A stretch of DNA of 5,472 nt from an uncultured Clostridium sp. (GTDB lineage: Bacteria; Bacillota_A; Clostridia; TANB77; CAG-508): positions 1-5,472 of the forward strand of contig CATOLW010000094.1 in the NCBI GenBank assembly GCA_951800935.1. Reading direction: 5' to 3'. The notes beneath the pieces are model-generated. The model searched no databases. It saw nothing but the letters and a program-made list of their open reading frames with translations, and was not told where the DNA came from. Below are positions 5,354 through 5,472 of this stretch, piece by piece (the stretch's first letter is position 1; each line of letters begins with the position of its first letter). Made by a program: the position numbers and the translations under genes.

Positions 5354-5472
5354 TTATTTACCTGTTTTACCTTCTTTACGTCTAATAACCTCTTCAGCAT
5401 ATTTAATACCCTTACCTCTGTATACTTCAGGTGGTCTTTTCATTCTAATAACAGCTGCTGTTTGGCCAACTA
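5354..5472 (-). CDS. rplF: 50S ribosomal protein L6, C-terminal end only
   Basis: Only the last 38 codons and the TAA stop lie in the window; the rest is beyond 5472. The tail reads [20 protein letters not shown] followed by [18 protein letters not shown], which is the conserved C-terminus of L6 (compare the family pattern RPPEPYKGKGIRY...RRKAGKTGK). L6 sits near the sarcin-ricin loop and factor-binding site of the large subunit. The next gene is rplR, the normal order in spc-type clusters, 88 bases downstream. The spacer between them shows no convincing promoter or terminator, so the genes are probably cotranscribed. Confidence 0.95.
   Translation of the reverse strand, partial: VGQTAAVIRMKRPPEVYRGKGIKYAEEVIRRKEGKTGK

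Overview
The window is 5.5 kb of AT-rich DNA in which every convincing gene lies on the minus strand. Read from high to low coordinates it is the distal part of a spc-type ribosomal protein cluster: the end of rplF (L6), then rplR (L18), rpsE (S5), rplO (L15) and secY. A separate gene for a prepilin-like protein follows, then adk (adenylate kinase) and the first 163 codons of map (methionine aminopeptidase). The gene order, the Firmicutes-like protein sequences, the strong GGAGG-type ribosome binding sites and the low GC point to a low-GC Firmicute. The prepilin-like N-terminus (GITLIALV...LTGENGIL) is of a kind I associate with uncultured gut Clostridia; that placement is inference from memory, not a search.

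Positions 3810-5472 encode ribosomal proteins with spacers of 80-95 bases, each carrying one or more possible hairpins. The usual rpmD (L30) gene between rpsE and rplO is absent: only 80 bases separate the two. rplO and secY abut exactly. secY begins with TTG directly after the rplO stop codon, and its ribosome binding site lies inside the end of rplO.

Positions 2352-2489 form a transcription boundary. An intrinsic terminator follows secY, and a good sigma-A-type promoter (TTGAAA, 17 bases, TATAAA with a TG extension) lies just beyond it. This promoter drives the prepilin-like gene (1392-2351), which sits between secY and adk, neighbours that are normally adjacent. The protein has a type IV pilin-like membrane helix, an acidic linker, and a C-terminal half with motifs resembling phage tail or adhesin modules.

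Positions 1205-1391 hold a long imperfect inverted repeat and a plausible promoter for an adk-map unit. adk and map are 45 bases apart, and map starts with GTG. The proteins serve ribosome assembly (L6, L18, S5, L15), protein export (SecY), nucleotide balance (Adk) and removal of the initiator methionine (Map); the prepilin-like protein is the one accessory item. I see no CRISPR array, tRNA, rRNA or insertion sequence.
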